From Nectonema munidae (taxonomy: Eukaryota > Nematomorpha > Nectonematoida > Nectonematidae): 64,000 nucleotides of DNA. The stretch's first letter is position 1. Each line of letters begins with the position of its first letter. Under the pieces are notes generated by a model. That model did not search any database and had not been told where the DNA came from. It worked only from the letters and a program-made list of their open reading frames with translations. The stretch covers positions 1-64,000 of the forward strand of contig JAUIRK010000134.1 of NCBI GenBank assembly GCA_030549495.1. Direction: 5' to 3'. Positions 1-11,826 of this stretch are shown one piece after another. Both the position numbers and the translations under genes were made by a program.

Positions 1-690
1 ATAAAAAAATATTCTATTGAAAATTATAGCTAGGTTCTGGATATATTTCATCACAAAATATTAGAACAATGAGTTAGGATAAATAACAATAGAGTTATAT
101 ATCGTAAAATTTTAATTTTTGATTGATTTATAGATGTACTTTATAGATGTCTTTTCTTTTATGCGTATGGTCTTAAATTTTTGTCTTTTTTAGGTTGTTT
201 TGTCTTATATTAACTTCCATTTGGGACTTCAAGGACTTTAGCACCCTAGACTTTTCCTTCATTCAATCCATAATAATAATTCTGGCCTTCTTCTCTCTTT
301 CTCTCAGCTTTTATTCTCCTCCATAATTTCCACTTCATTTTGTACTTATATATGTGTTATATTCTTGTATAACGCATCATTTCTTTTTGTTATATGCATG
401 TATCTTTTGGTCAATATTTGATTCCTAGAGAGAAAAAAATTTATTAAAAAGAAAAAGTGTTCACAAAGAGAAAAAAAATGAAAAATGATATATATATCCA
501 TATATAATAAATTTTCACAACATAAATAACATTTTTTTTAATAAATATCATTTTTTCAAATAAAAAATATATATAAAAATTTTTTTAACTTTTTTGTTAC
601 TAATAGTTTCAACTTAAAAAATTCTCGTCCAAGTTTTTCATGGCTGTTTTTAGTAATAAATATTAGTATAATCGAAGTCATTTTCTTTTC

Positions 691-1400
691 GTGAAAATAA
701 TTATTAAAAAAATTGCAAACTCTTTCATCATCAGTTATTTTTCTTTCCATTATATTTATATACTTAAAGACACGCTTATTTTCAATTATTCAATCTTTTT
801 ACGGATGGTTGAATCAGTCGAAAGAATTCTGAGAATAGCTAAGGAAGGAGGAATGAAATCATTGAAATCAAGGGTGATAAGCAAAGAAGATGTTTGTCAT
901 GCGCTTTTATTTCTCCTCAAAAATTTATCCACTACCATTTCTGATACGAATAACTTGATGAAGCTGAACACTGATTTTAAAGAGGTCAAAGAAAAAATTG
1001 ATAAGGTATCCATTATTGTTCATGATTTAAATAACGCCTTACTTAAGGGTAGTCATCATGAAGAAAAAGATATTCAAACAACTTATTCTGATGTGGTTAG
1101 AAGTTCAAATGTAATTTATATAAACAATACTGAAAAAGATGAAAACATCAAAGATAAGGCTAAAAAAGTTTTCAAAGAAATTCCAATTGAAAAAGTTGGG
1201 AAAAATGAGAAAGAAATTAAAGTGTTTTTTCCTGACGCCAACACTAATATAATAATGTGGATGCGTGCTCAATTCTATTATATGTTATGCTACTTCTACT
1301 TTTTTGAATTTAATTTGTCTTGTCTACATAATACTGATACTTGTATTACAAATGTTAAATCTTGTTATATTATATATATATATATGTACAAATGACATCT
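691..1400 (+). pseudogene. LINE ORF1 N-terminal part (gag-like, coiled coil)
   Basis: An open frame of about 230 codons holds a charged, probably coiled-coil segment followed by a T-Y-S-D-V-V motif. That motif is common in ORF1 proteins of jockey/CR1-type LINEs. The convincing part starts near the internal Met at 805 and is readable to about 1255; after that the frame becomes low-complexity. A CCHC knuckle (about 2010-2070) and endonuclease and reverse transcriptase fragments follow on the same strand, so I read it as ORF1 of one broken LINE. It would bind element RNA in the ribonucleoprotein. No intact start or end is apparent. Confidence 0.5.
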
Positions 1401-1889
1401 ATATATCAACAATAATAAGATTGACAAAAAATTTTAAGTGATGATCTTACACAAATAAACACCCAACCTTGATAGTACGCCCTACAACAAGTTTTCGCAA
1501 GATTATGGATACTCATGTGATTTTAAGAAATCTTTTTTACAATTTTGCTCACCACAAGCCATCCAAGAATATGTTATTTAAAGTTTGATTTACTTGCCAT
1601 TTTTTGTTGAGTAATTTTGTAATACAATAAATTCTTCTATGATTAAAGCTGAAAATTTATTGTAGTCGAATAATATGAATTTTTTGAGACAGAAAATAGT
1701 TTTCGATTTCAAAAGACATTACGAATGAAAATATAACGAGCTTGATCGTGGCTAAAAATCTGAAAATCAAGGACTTAGTGGATTCAGGAAATAATTTTAA
1801 ATTTTTATTTGAATTTAAATAGAAGAGTGAGAAATATAAAAATGATGTGTTTTCAATTGATAAGCACATTTACAATTTACTTAAGGCTA

Positions 1890-2128
1890 ATGATTTATGT
1901 TTTTATCTTTTATTTCAAAAATGTAAATGTTGTAATTATTTATGGCATAAGCAGTGCACTAATTGTGCAAGCCTTTCACATACTAAAAAAGATTAAGTCG
2001 GATAATAAGTGCTGTGTCCAATGCAGCTCAAGTGGTCATCTAGGAATTGTTTGCCCTCAAGAAAAGAGCTCAAATAATTTGAAGTTTATTAATTGTTTAA
2101 AATTAAATTCACCTAATTTTAATCAATG
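1890..2128 (+). pseudogene. LINE ORF1 C-terminal zinc knuckle
   Basis: The frame encodes CVQCSSSGHLGIVC, a textbook C-x2-C-x4-H-x4-C zinc knuckle as found at the end of ORF1/gag proteins, followed by a basic tail and a stop at 2127-2129. It lies between the coiled-coil part of ORF1 and the endonuclease frame, which is its usual place in jockey-type LINEs. The reading frame differs from the upstream ORF1 part, so the gene is broken. Confidence 0.6.
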
Positions 2129-2199
2129 AACAGAAATTGTCCGATTATCAAAAAACATCTCGAATATATAAGTAGTTTGATAGATTTAAATATCGACTG

Positions 2200-3337
2200 A
2201 TGGTGTTTTATGATAACTCAATAGATGTTTTTAATGATTTATATAAAAACTTTTCTCGTGACTTGCTTTCTTTGAGTCACTTTTCAAATAATCTCTTTTT
2301 CAATAATTTATGTGCTTCCAATTTTTGTTTCGAAAATGAAATTTTAGATTTACATAATTTCACTATTGTAAGGCTAAATGTTCAATCCTTGAATGCAAAG
2401 TTTTCTTGTCTCAAATGTTTTGTATATAATTTCAATAAATATAATAATAGCCCAATAAATGTGTTGTGCATTCAAGAAGCTTGGTGTTCAGAAAATTGTC
2501 TGAATAATTTTGAAATAAAAGTGTATAAACTAATTCACTCATTTAATAGTAACAATTCACATTCAGATCTTGCCTTTTAGATTTCTCATGATATCAATTA
2601 TGAAATCAAACATAAATTCTACAACAAACTTTTTGAATACTTTACTGTTGAAGTTTGATTGAATAATCAACAAGTTGTTATCATTAATAACTATTTCAGA
2701 AAACCAATAAATGATTTTGACAGTGTTAACGAGTTTTTGTCGCATTTTAATGATTAAATTAGGCAGAGAAATATAAAAATATATATATGTAGGGGATTTT
2801 AATTTTGATCTTTTGAAAATTGAAAAACTTAAAAATATAAATGACTTTGTGAATATTCTTTTATCTAATTCTTTCATACCTGAAATTACAAAGTACACAA
2901 AATATAGTAGTCAAACCCTTTTAGACAATTTTTTTGTTTCTTCTTTCAATAATATATATCATGCTTATATTATTTACAATACAATGTCCGATCATTTTCC
3001 AATTTTACGTGGCTCAAACCAGCAAAAATTCATCAAAAAGTTTGATAAAAATAGTTTCATCAAAAACATTTCTAATTTCGACTGGGACAAATATCTTCTG
3101 AATAACATTGAACCAAATCTATTTTTTTCAAAAATTAACCAAAAATTAGTGAAAAAAATCAACTTGAACACAACTTTTATTTCCAAACGGTCCAATTATT
3201 ACAGAACTTCATTTAACCAATGGATGAACGAAGATATTCTGAAGATAATTAAAAAAAAGGGAAAAAATACATCACACACTCATTCACAGCTCTTGAAACA
3301 ACAGTATTTTAAAATAAGAAGCATAAAGCAGAAATAA
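2200..3337 (+). pseudogene. LINE ORF2 endonuclease domain, broken
   Basis: Two open stretches (2200-2580 and 2813-3337) carry apurinic-type endonuclease signatures. The first has the N-terminal LNVQSLNAKF and then VLCIQEAW, with the catalytic E. The second has MSDHFPIL near 2981-3004, the S-D-H motif that closes the domain. The region between is frame-shifted and contains stops. The domain nicks target DNA to prime reverse transcription. Position and order match the N-terminal half of ORF2 in a jockey/CR1-clade LINE. Confidence 0.8.
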
Positions 3338-4735
3338 AGGCAGCTAAAAAAGCACATATGGAAAATCTCTTCAATACTTCAACCAAATCTTTTTGGAACA
3401 ATCTCAATAGCATGATTAAACCTAAAAAAAAAGATAAAATAGTTTTAAAAAATGATAAGGGATTTTTAGATTCTGAAGCAAGCATCATAGTCAACCTTTT
3501 TAGCACTCAGTTCAAATTCACCTATAATAAAGCTTCTCTGATGATGATTTTAATATTTGTTCCGATTGTCAGTTTAATTTTCATAGATTTACTATCGATG
3601 ATCTCATTCTTGCCATTGATTCTATTAAGTCTGACTCTTCTGATGTGTATGGTATTGGACTTGGTTTGATTAAATGTATTTGTAATTCAATTGCAAAGTT
3701 TCTTCTTTTTGGTTATAACTCGTGCCTTGACTCTTCTTGCTTTCCTCGTTTTTTCAAAGTCAGTAAAATCATTCCTATTCATAAAAAAGGGGATACACAT
3801 GACGTCAAAAATGATCGCCCAATAAGTGTGATTTGTACTCTTTCAAAAATCTTTGAAAAGTTAATTTAAAGTCAGCTTTCAACTTATTTTGAAAAAAATG
3901 ACCTGCTCTTCAAATCTCAATTTGGTTTTAGAAAGAGTCACAATTCAGAACTACTACATGCAACTTTTGTCAATAATGTTGTAAAAATTTAAATGACAGA
4001 AAAAATGTTGTGTCTGTCTTCATAGATCTATCTAAGGCTTTTGACAGCATTTGTCACAGATTACTTCTAAAAAAGCTATCACTGTATGTCTTAAAACAGC
4101 AAAGCCTCACATTATTAAAATCATATTTGCATGAAAGGTCACAAATTGTCTTCAATGATGATGAACAATCAAACCCCATTCCAATAAGTCACGGAGTCCC
4201 CCAAGGATCAATCATCGGTCCTTTGCTATTTAACATTTTCATAAACGATATATATGGGTATGATAATACTATAGATTTTTTTTTATTTGCAGACGATATT
4301 TCATTTAATATACCAATCAATAACCGTGGTTTTTCTATTTTACCAGAAAGCATCGATAAAGTTTTAAAATGGTGCGAGTTTAATATGGTCAAAATTAACT
4401 ATGAAAAATCAAAAATTATTCTGTTTTGCGAATCTAAAATTGATTTAAATGATAAACAGCTACCTTTTCAAGTAACTGGCAAAGTTAACTTGTTGGGACA
4501 TGTGATCAATTCTAATCTTAATTGGGATGATCACATCAAGCACGTGAACGCCAAATTAAGCAGAATAAATGGTATTTTATTTCATCACAAAAATTTTCTC
4601 AACCAAAAAACAAAATTAACCATATATAAATCCGTCTTTCTTCCACATTTGCACTATTGTAATTCGATATGGGGAAACGCTAACATCAATAGTTTGTTTG
4701 TTCAACAAAAAAGCACTGCGAATAGCATATGATAT
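3338..4735 (+). pseudogene. LINE ORF2 reverse transcriptase, broken
   Basis: Reverse transcriptase fragments occur in three frames. IIPIHKKGD and the following R-P-I-S box lie at 3772-3830. FIDLSKAFDSI (motif A) is near 4020, HGVPQGSIIGPLLFNIFIND (motif B) near 4190, and FLFADDI (catalytic motif C) near 4275. LLGHVIN and a C-terminal HLHYCNSIWG follow. The 4010-4732 frame is the best preserved. Frameshifts near 3640 and 3990 and a stop at 3867-3869 make it non-functional. The motif set fits the jockey/CR1 superfamily. The clade needs a tree. Confidence 0.9.
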
Positions 4736-5451
4736 GGATAGAAATTCTCACACAGCATCGGTGTTTTTCCGAGAAAAACTTTTGAAAGTTTCAGACATAT
4801 ATATTTATAAACTGAATTTTTTTGTACAAATACTTTCACCTCATGCTTCCATTGATTGTATATGAAGAATTTATGATAAATGAAAACATAAAACCTTACG
4901 ATTTACGTAATACCCACTCAGTTGAAATACCTTTCTATAGATTACAAAAATTTAAACAATCTTTAGTGTATATAATAGGTACGCTTTGAACAGTTTACCT
5001 AATCCATTTGAATTTTTTAACATTACTATCTCGAAATTCAAGCAAAATCTTAAATCTTCTTAGGTTCAAAATTATGACTATAGGTGTGTCATAAATAATT
5101 GCTACATATGTAAAACTATTCATTGATATTGACGCACATTTTAATAATTGAAGCTACAATTATGTTTTTATGCCTTTTGAAACAGTTCAATGTTTCTTTT
5201 CTTTTTTCCTTAACATGCATCTTCATTTTGCGGTTTTTTCAAGCGTGCGAACATCATGTTTTCAATCACTTGTTCATTTTATCAACTTTTTATTCAATTA
5301 TGCTCGAATACACACGTGCTACTTTGTCCTATATTATTTTGTTTGAATCAATTTATCAACTTTTTATTCAATTATGCTTGAATACACATGTGCTACTTTG
5401 TCATATATTATTTTTGTATGAATCAATAAATTCTTTCTTTCTTTCTTTCTT
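4736..5451 (+). mobile_element. LINE 3' region with (TTTC)n tail
   Basis: Downstream of the reverse transcriptase the sequence is AT-rich and without domains. It ends in AATCAATAAATTC followed by a short (TTTC)n run at about 5428-5451, which is the likely 3' terminus of the LINE. With the parts from 691 on, the element spans about 4.7 kb and is close to full length. A tandem duplication of about 68 bp lies just before the tail. Confidence 0.5.
5278..5417 (+). repeat. Two-copy tandem duplication, about 68 bp unit
   Basis: The segment that includes TTTTTATTCAATTATGC, then GAATACACA and GTGCTACTTTGTC, appears twice in direct orientation with a few substitutions (T/C in CTTGAA versus CTCGAA). 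It sits in the 3' region of the LINE. Confidence 0.85.
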
Positions 5452-5697
5452 TGAGGAGGAAAGAAAACACGGTACTTTCCTGTTTTGGCCCCGCCACTTA
5501 AAGGTAATTAAAAAATGTACTGAATAACATAAATTTATTAAATCAACAACATTTTTCAACAAAAGTATATTGAAAACAAAAAGAACTTAAAAAAATTTGA
5601 ATCTGTAGAAAAATATCTTGAAATTTGAAAAATTAGTTCCTAGTTTTTTTTTTATTTTGAACATGTTTTTGAGAGGGATTTTATGTTAAAGTCACAA

Positions 5698-5783
5698 GGA
5701 CGAACTTAAAATGAAAAAAGACAAACTTAAAATGAAAAAAGGTGAACTTAAAATAAAAAAGGACGAACTTAAATTGAAAATGC
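5698..5783 (+). repeat. 21-bp minisatellite
   Basis: About four units of GACGAACTTAAAATGAAAAA(A) with small changes. The 21-bp period keeps the reading frame, so one frame reads as 7-residue units such as KKDELKL. A partial unit of the same sequence occurs at 43695-43720. The open frame from 5711 to 5974 runs on into AT-rich sequence with no domain, so I do not call it a gene. Confidence 0.85.
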
Positions 5784-6254
5784 TATATATTAATTTTACC
5801 ATAAAATCAATGTTAATTGTAAAACGTCCATTAGTGATTGGTGTTCAATATAAAAAGATTTTACCGTTTTTTAGATATATTTTTTCCTATACATATCAAT
5901 TTACTGTTCTTTGCGCCCTTTTTGAATATTTAAATAACGTTTTATTTTTGATTTCTATTTTTCCTTTAAATTGAACAACTCAGAGATTGTTTCTTTAATT
6001 AACAACCCTTAGTTCTTCTCGATATATTTTTATAAATACGTTATATAGGATGAATGCAAGTAGTTAAATTGGATTATTATTGTTATCACAGAAGGAAAGC
6101 CAATCCAAGACCGGTTTGGCCCTTTTTGGGTCTCATCAGTATGAGGCGTGCTATTCAAATGTCTGTAAATCGAACTTAGCCTCAGGGTTGAGGTCAATGT
6201 ATGATAACATGAAATTATAATATACAGTGGATTCAGAGCCGCACATCTTCCAAA

Positions 6255-6283
6255 TTTTCCAGAGAGGGGGGGGGGGGGGGCGT
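6255..6283. repeat. Homopolymer G tract
   Basis: A run of about 14 G in an otherwise AT-rich region. Similar G or C runs occur at about 10079-10092, 14478-14492, 21321-21333, 22450-22458 and 31546-31553. Several lie beside sequence resembling the ends of short DNA transposons. Confidence 0.8.
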
Positions 6284-6324
6284 GAGGAGCAAACATTTTT
6301 TTTAAATAATTTTTAAAATTTATA

Positions 6325-6461
6325 GGTAAAGGTACCCCGGGGTGTTTTCATCGAGAAGGCAGAATTGCGCTGCTTGTATCGAACTATGAGAAAAGCAGGC
6401 TTGATGCGGAATCGAACCCAAGACCTTGAGTTATCGAATCCAGCATCTCACCAACCCTACT
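6325..6461 (-). mobile_element. tRNA-derived SINE, copy 1
   Basis: On the - strand the sequence runs from a tRNA-like head, with box-B-like GGTTCGATTCCGCATCAAGC, into a body reading AGTTCGATACAAG, GGCAGAATT-type sequence, and GAAAACACCCCGGGGTACC. The same head and body occur at 12911-13058 and 25270-25446. An internal pol III box B plus a shared non-tRNA body is the definition of a SINE. The body carries no coding potential. Confidence 0.75.
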
Positions 6462-6599
6462 AAGTTTATAGTAAAAGAATTTTTGTCGAATGAACACACC
6501 ACGCCCTACATTATATTTTTTATAGCTTTTCAGGCCTAATTTTATAGATGTAAATGTGCATTTTTCTTAATGGCTTAAAAAATGAAATATTACGACTCA

Positions 6600-7110
6600 T
6601 ACTTGAAGTTTTGTTTTTTAAGAAAATGTCAATCAAAATTTTGATTGATAAGAAATATATCTAATTCCTTCAAATATTACATGAAATATATGCTTTTATA
6701 CTAAATCAACAATGTTAGTTTTATATCTGAACTCAGTTATGGCGTTTAGAGTTTAAAATTTCTGAAAGTGTCGATCAAATATGTGGTTTACATCTAATGT
6801 CTACAGAAATATTTTTAAAATTTAATAAATATCTGTTTTTATACCAAATGGAAGATGTTAATTTCATTTTTGTACTCAGTTTTCGCATTTAGGGTTTGAA
6901 AATAGCTGAAAGCTTTAATCCAAATTCTCGAAGAATATTTTTAAAATTTCAAATAAAATATCTGTTTTATATCAAATCGGGTATTCTTATCTTATTTCTG
7001 TACTCCATTTTGGCTAATAGGATTAAAAATATCTGAAAGTATCAATTGAATTAGTGATGTATGCTTGAAAATCATTTCTAAAAATTTTTTCAAAAAATCG
7101 GTTTATATTA
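6600..7110 (-). repeat. Satellite-like tandem array (about 130-143 bp unit), 3-4 copies
   Basis: Direct repeats with markers at 6732, 6875 and 7003 give spacings of about 143 and 128 bp. Each unit contains TTTTTATACCAAAT, ATTTCATTTTTGTACTCAGT and CTGAAAG. The reverse complement of 6864-6883 matches 20304-20323 at 19 of 20 bases, so the array at 20.2-21.0 kb is the same family in the other orientation. Confidence 0.75.
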
Positions 7111-7229
7111 CTTATATAGTAAAAATACAATTTTTTTAAATATATTTTAGCTTATAATACTTTTTTCAATCATGTTGGTGTATGAAATATTTATTTAAAA
7201 AAAAAACAAAACGTATTATAAAATCTTTT

Positions 7230-8722
7230 GAAGATTAGTATGAGAGAAGGAAGCAATCTGAAACCAATTGAAAAGAGAACGTATGATGGAAAGAAATAAT
7301 TTTATGGCTGCTTCAAAAAAGATTTTGACCGTGAAAAAGATGTTTCTCTTTTACAAATGAAAAATATTTAAACCTTTAGCTTATCAGCTAAGATTACAAC
7401 TATCATTTCACTTTGATGGAAATCAGAAAATGCTGAATAGATCAGAGTCATGAAAACTGTCACAGATGCGAATAAGTGAAGATTTAGTGACTATTAGGAT
7501 AATTTAAATGGAATTTGTACATCTTTTTCTTTTTGCATGAAAGAGAGAGTCTTTTAGATGAAGGTGGATAACTTTTTGTAATTGAACAATGAACATCACG
7601 AATGATTTGATCAGAAAAATTTTTGAACTAGGATTGGTTGACAAATATTCAGAATTAATATATCTTCATATCACCAGAAATACACCATATTGATAATAAA
7701 AAAAGCCTAAGATCATCAAGAAGATTCTTTAATCAGAATGCTTTGAGAGAGGGAAAAATCTGTTCAAAATAAATGCTTAAAAAAGATTTTTCAAACACAC
7801 TTTGGAGAAAATAAATTTCTAATGAAAAAAGAGCTACCAAGAAAGGATCATCATAGAATGAATAGCAAAATTACATACTGGAAAGTATAGAAGAAATGAC
7901 GTAGCGGCTACCAGTGGATAACAAATTAGTAGCAAAAATGATGGAGGTCCTATCGAGATACCTAATTTACCGACAAATGAAATATTTTGGGCGTATAAAA
8001 GACCAAAAGTTGGTTAAATAATTTAGCAAAATAATTAGCAGAGAAATACATCAAGTAGAATTTATTTTGAAGTTTATATATTTGAAATTGATTGACAGGT
8101 TTAATTGATTTCCATAAAAAATGAGCATCATCACTAAATTGGACAACCTTAAAAATGTTATAGATGTGTAAAAAACTTTTTATAAGTATTTAAATAAAAA
8201 TTTTCTTTTTGAGATGACCTGTCAAATATAAATCAATTAAAAAAAAATTACCACTTTTTTTTATTTAAAGATAAAAAAAGGTAATTACGATTGAATATTC
8301 TTAGCCAAGAAATTTCCCTTTATTTTCAAAACCTATAAAAATTTGAAAAATACTATCAATTTATCAAAAACCCGTCTATAATTTCGAATAGTAATCTTGC
8401 CCAGAACACTTCTTAATTCAAGAACAATTTATTGATTTGATTAATGATTGAGGAGGTGCAAAGCATATTTTTTGTGAAAAGTCTCATAACGATTTTTGGA
8501 TTGAAGAAGGACAGTGCTATGCTGATGTTGCAAAGATGGCTCTGAAAGTTCTGATTCGATTAGCGACTACATATGCGTGTGAGCAAGCGATTTCCATGCT
8601 ACATGCTATTGAAACCAAATCCCAAAACAGATTGGAAGTGAGTAATGATATGAAAGTTGCATTGACCAAAACAGAGCCAAACCTAGACAAAGCGAATGCA
8701 TCCAACCCCTGGGCATCGATTG
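7230..8722 (+). pseudogene. hAT transposase relic (ZBED5-like), C-terminal part
   Basis: The readable part is 8420-8722: a DFWIEEG-type motif, then ALKVLIRLATTYACEQAISM and a KSQNRLEVSNDMKVALTKTE stretch. This matches the hAT C-terminal dimerisation region of ZBED5/FAM200-type transposases, where a T-Y-x-C-E-x-x-F/I-S motif is followed by R-N-R-L. The frame at 8536-8907 runs past the domain into unrelated sequence. About 1.2 kb upstream is AT-rich with many stops. Short matches there suggest decayed transposase, but weakly. No terminal repeats were found. Confidence 0.6.
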
Positions 8723-10074
8723 AATTATTCAGACAGTTATTGAATAACGATTGTGTCAATTTTTTGTACAGTAGTTTATATGTTGATTTATTTTTTTTAA
8801 AGAGACCCGGGCTATTAAAAAATTATAAAGAGACCGTCATGCCAAAATTTTTTACAAACTTTGTGAATCACTGTTCTAGCTCAAGAAGAGAACAAAATTA
8901 TTCATAGATCACTATTATTTCAATGTAATTAAGCCTTTATTGAAATCGATGGTCACCGTTATCCTTTCTATCTCTAGATATGCTATATTCAAAAGTGAAG
9001 GTTTTATACCATTACCAAAAATGATCTGTTTTGTAAATCTTTAGGGAACCGAATTTTGGTTGAGACAATTTTATATTTGCTGTTCCAAGGTTAAAAACGT
9101 TTTTGTCTTTTAAGGACCATGGACAGAGTAGATGATTCAACAACCCACTATCCAACACAATATTGATTAGGAGATAAAAGGGTTTTCTCATCTCACTAAT
9201 TGTCAACAAGCTTGGTTCATATCAAATGAATTGGTTAGGTGGATTAATTAGTCTGCACTGAAATGCATTGTTGCTTAAATGTTAAAATTTTTAGGTCACC
9301 AAGCTTGATTACTCACACAGAAAAAGAAAGAATCATCTTATATAATCTTCATATTCTACCCACAAATATATTCAGTTAACAAAATAAGTTTTTTGAAAAT
9401 TTATTTAGGATATGGGTCTAAGAATTGACAGGTATGTAGAAGCGAATTTAAATTTGGCCCTTTTAAATAAAAATTGAAGTTTTAAAATTTTTGGAAGAAA
9501 TATTCTACAAACTTTAAATTTATATAAATTAGCCATTCCATTCCCTAAGTTATACGCTAACCCTTACTTGGAAATGAAATTATTTGTACTAAGTTTTAAT
9601 AACAAAAATTGTAAGCAAAGTGTAAAAACATTTCCAACTATGCAAAGCAATCTTGATTAAAAAAACAAAAACATTAAATAAAACGAATATCTAAGAATAT
9701 TTATTTGATTTCTAGAATAAAAGACTTGATTGGTAAATTATATTAAGCAAATATAATAAAGTCATTTCTCTTCACTTGCGTATTCTTCTACATCAATTTA
9801 ACTCTTAGTAATCAATAGGGATAAACGTTTTGAGCTTTAAATCATAGAGAATATTTTCTATGTGCTATAACAAATATTTTCCCTGCTAAAAATGAATGGT
9901 CTTTTGTTCAAATTACTTGCTACATTACGGCCTCCGATTAAATATAGCTCAATTTTGCATTATTATATCAATGAAAAAATAGATTTTAAATATTCATTCT
10001 AAAACTTAACCTTAAAACAAGATAATTAATATGGAAAGTCTACTCATGGGTTAAACAAGTCTTTTAATTAAATA

Positions 10075-10440
10075 ACACCCCCCCCCCCCCCGCCCCCTTC
10101 AGATGTGAGTCGCTGGGTGCAATCTGTTTATAACGAAATTTCGTATATAACGAAACAATTTGATTGCCTGGTCAAAATCTCCTCTTTATTATGCTTAAAT
10201 TAAAGGACCTAGAACGAAGTTCCAATTTCATGTGTCGTAAAACAGTAGATCACACTGACTGATACTCATCTCTTTTATTGACAAGTGTGTATGAATATAA
10301 TTTAGATTTACACGTGCATACCATATGTTTATTCCACTATGTATATGTATCATGTAAAGTGTTTGTATCACAAATTCTTGTCTGTTCTATGTCCTTCCTG
10401 ATATAACGGAAAACGGGACATAACAAGCCTGGAATCACGA
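10075..10440. repeat. C tract and pogo/Tigger-like terminal sequence
   Basis: A C-run at 10079-10092 is followed at 10128-10160 by TATAACGAAATTTCGTATAT, containing a palindromic ACGAAATTTCGT. At 10400-10425 there is TATAACGGAAAACGGGACAT. 'TATAACGAAA' strings in both orientations are typical of pogo/Tigger MITE ends, and a similar pair lies near 33190 and 33710. I could not fix the boundaries. Confidence 0.3.
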
Positions 10441-10857
10441 AGTAAATGGAAAAAGGATGCCCACGCTAAAGTGGAAGGACGATGAAGAAAGAAATAAAAG
10501 AAATTAGCATTACAGAAAGTTGGAATGAGTGCACGGGCCTACAACCAGTAAACCTTCAAACACGGAAAAATGGCCGGCATAAATAAATCATGATTCAACA
10601 AGCGTGATAAGTGTTATAAAATAGCAAGAGTAAAAATAGAAATAATAACATATGGTTGTTATCTGGGTGCGAGTAAATTGAAAAGCTATCAAGACCAAAA
10701 TAGCAATCAAGGAGTCTAATCATTGAAAAAATGGTACATACATATTTATCATCTATCTTAAAACGTCATATCATTAATAAAGAGTGGAAAGAGATTGCTT
10801 GAAGGAGGAAATGGGAGAGAGAGAGTGAGAGAGAGAATGTGAGTGGAGTGTCTTGCT

Positions 10858-10995
10858 TCAGCTTTGACTTCGATGCCTTTTACTCGAGTTTTCAGCAAGT
10901 TTACTTTCTTGAGCAATCAAAGTTGCCAATTCGGAATCAGCTGAATTCATGATAGTGTAGGGAGCGGTTTTCAAGAATTTGTCCGCCTTTTGACA
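10858..10995 (-). CDS. Candidate 3'-terminal coding exon, possibly of NF-YB
   Basis: On the - strand a pyrimidine-rich TTTGTTTAG acceptor precedes an open frame of 45 codons beginning CQKADKFLKTAPYTIMNSAD and ending KRHRSQS and a TGA. Base composition is less AT-rich than the flanks. The acceptor leaves phase 0, which matches the phase-0 donor of the NF-YB histone-fold exon 3.6 kb upstream on the same strand. NF-YB C-termini are poorly conserved, so homology cannot settle it. It could instead be the last exon of another gene, or chance. Confidence 0.35.
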   Translation of the reverse strand, partial: CQKADKFLKTAPYTIMNSADSELATLIAQESKLAENSSKRHRSQS

Positions 10996-11399
10996 CTAAA
11001 CAAATTTAGCGTTGAAAATGATGTCAAGAATTAGACAATGTAGAAAGTATGAGATTTAAAGGGGTTGCAGACAAAGGCAACAACTATTTCTCCATGTCTT
11101 ATGTGAAACTTTGTAATTTCACATGAATCAGCGTAGAAAATTGAGTTGATATACACTGAAAAGAGAAAGTGGTTACAGTAACTACTTTAAATGGTGGCTA
11201 TATAACCATGCATAATATTATTATTCTTGGTAATTAATTAAACTGCCATTATATCATCGTAAATTTACTTTCAGCGAGTTCTTTATATCATTAAGATATT
11301 GTCCAAATATTGGTATTGCTGACATAACAGAAAAATATTGTAAATATTTATTTATTCAAAAAGATTGAGTTAAAGCTCTCAATTCACATTCATCTATAG

Positions 11400-11826
11400 C
11401 AGTGTTTTCCTAACTTTTTTGAGCCACTCTTTACATAGAAAAATTCCACGACAGACCACCAAGCAAATATTTCAAAAAAAAACCTATTAAATGAAGTATT
11501 ATAATTAACAGTAACCTTGTAATCCATTAAACATTAAGATTCAGGAACAATAAAATTTTATTCAGTGTGATAAATGAGCTTGCTCTCGAGAACAAATTAA
11601 ATTCCATCGAGGGTCCAAAGACGACAAGCAAACTCGCATTTCATCATCAATTCCGAGAAGTCTTTCTCGCCTTTTGGATTTGATTTCAGTTAAGGCCGAA
11701 AGAAAATGGAAAGTTTTCAAAATTTAATAATTGAACCGTGTTAATTGAAGTCGTGCTAATTGAGGGATAACTGTATCTTTTTATTATTTCTAAAAAATCT
11801 CGCGACACACAGTTTGGGAAACACTG
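11400..11826. mobile_element. hAT-type MITE with 8-bp target duplication
   Basis: The left end CAGTGTTTTCCTAACTTTTT and the reverse complement of the right end CAGTGTTTCCCAAACTGTGT are imperfect terminal inverted repeats. Direct flanks are ATCTATAG (11392-11399) and ATTTATAG (11827-11834), 7 of 8 identical. CAGTGTTT ends and an 8-bp duplication are hAT hallmarks. No transposase is encoded in the 427 bp. Confidence 0.85.

Noticed and set aside
5123..5527. 134-codon open frame on the + strand
   Set aside because: It runs through the duplicated LINE 3' region and the (TTTC)n tail, so it is not a gene.
6600..7110. Possible CRISPR-like array
   Set aside because: Units are about 130-143 bp with no short conserved repeat and unique spacer pattern. 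It is eukaryotic satellite-type sequence.
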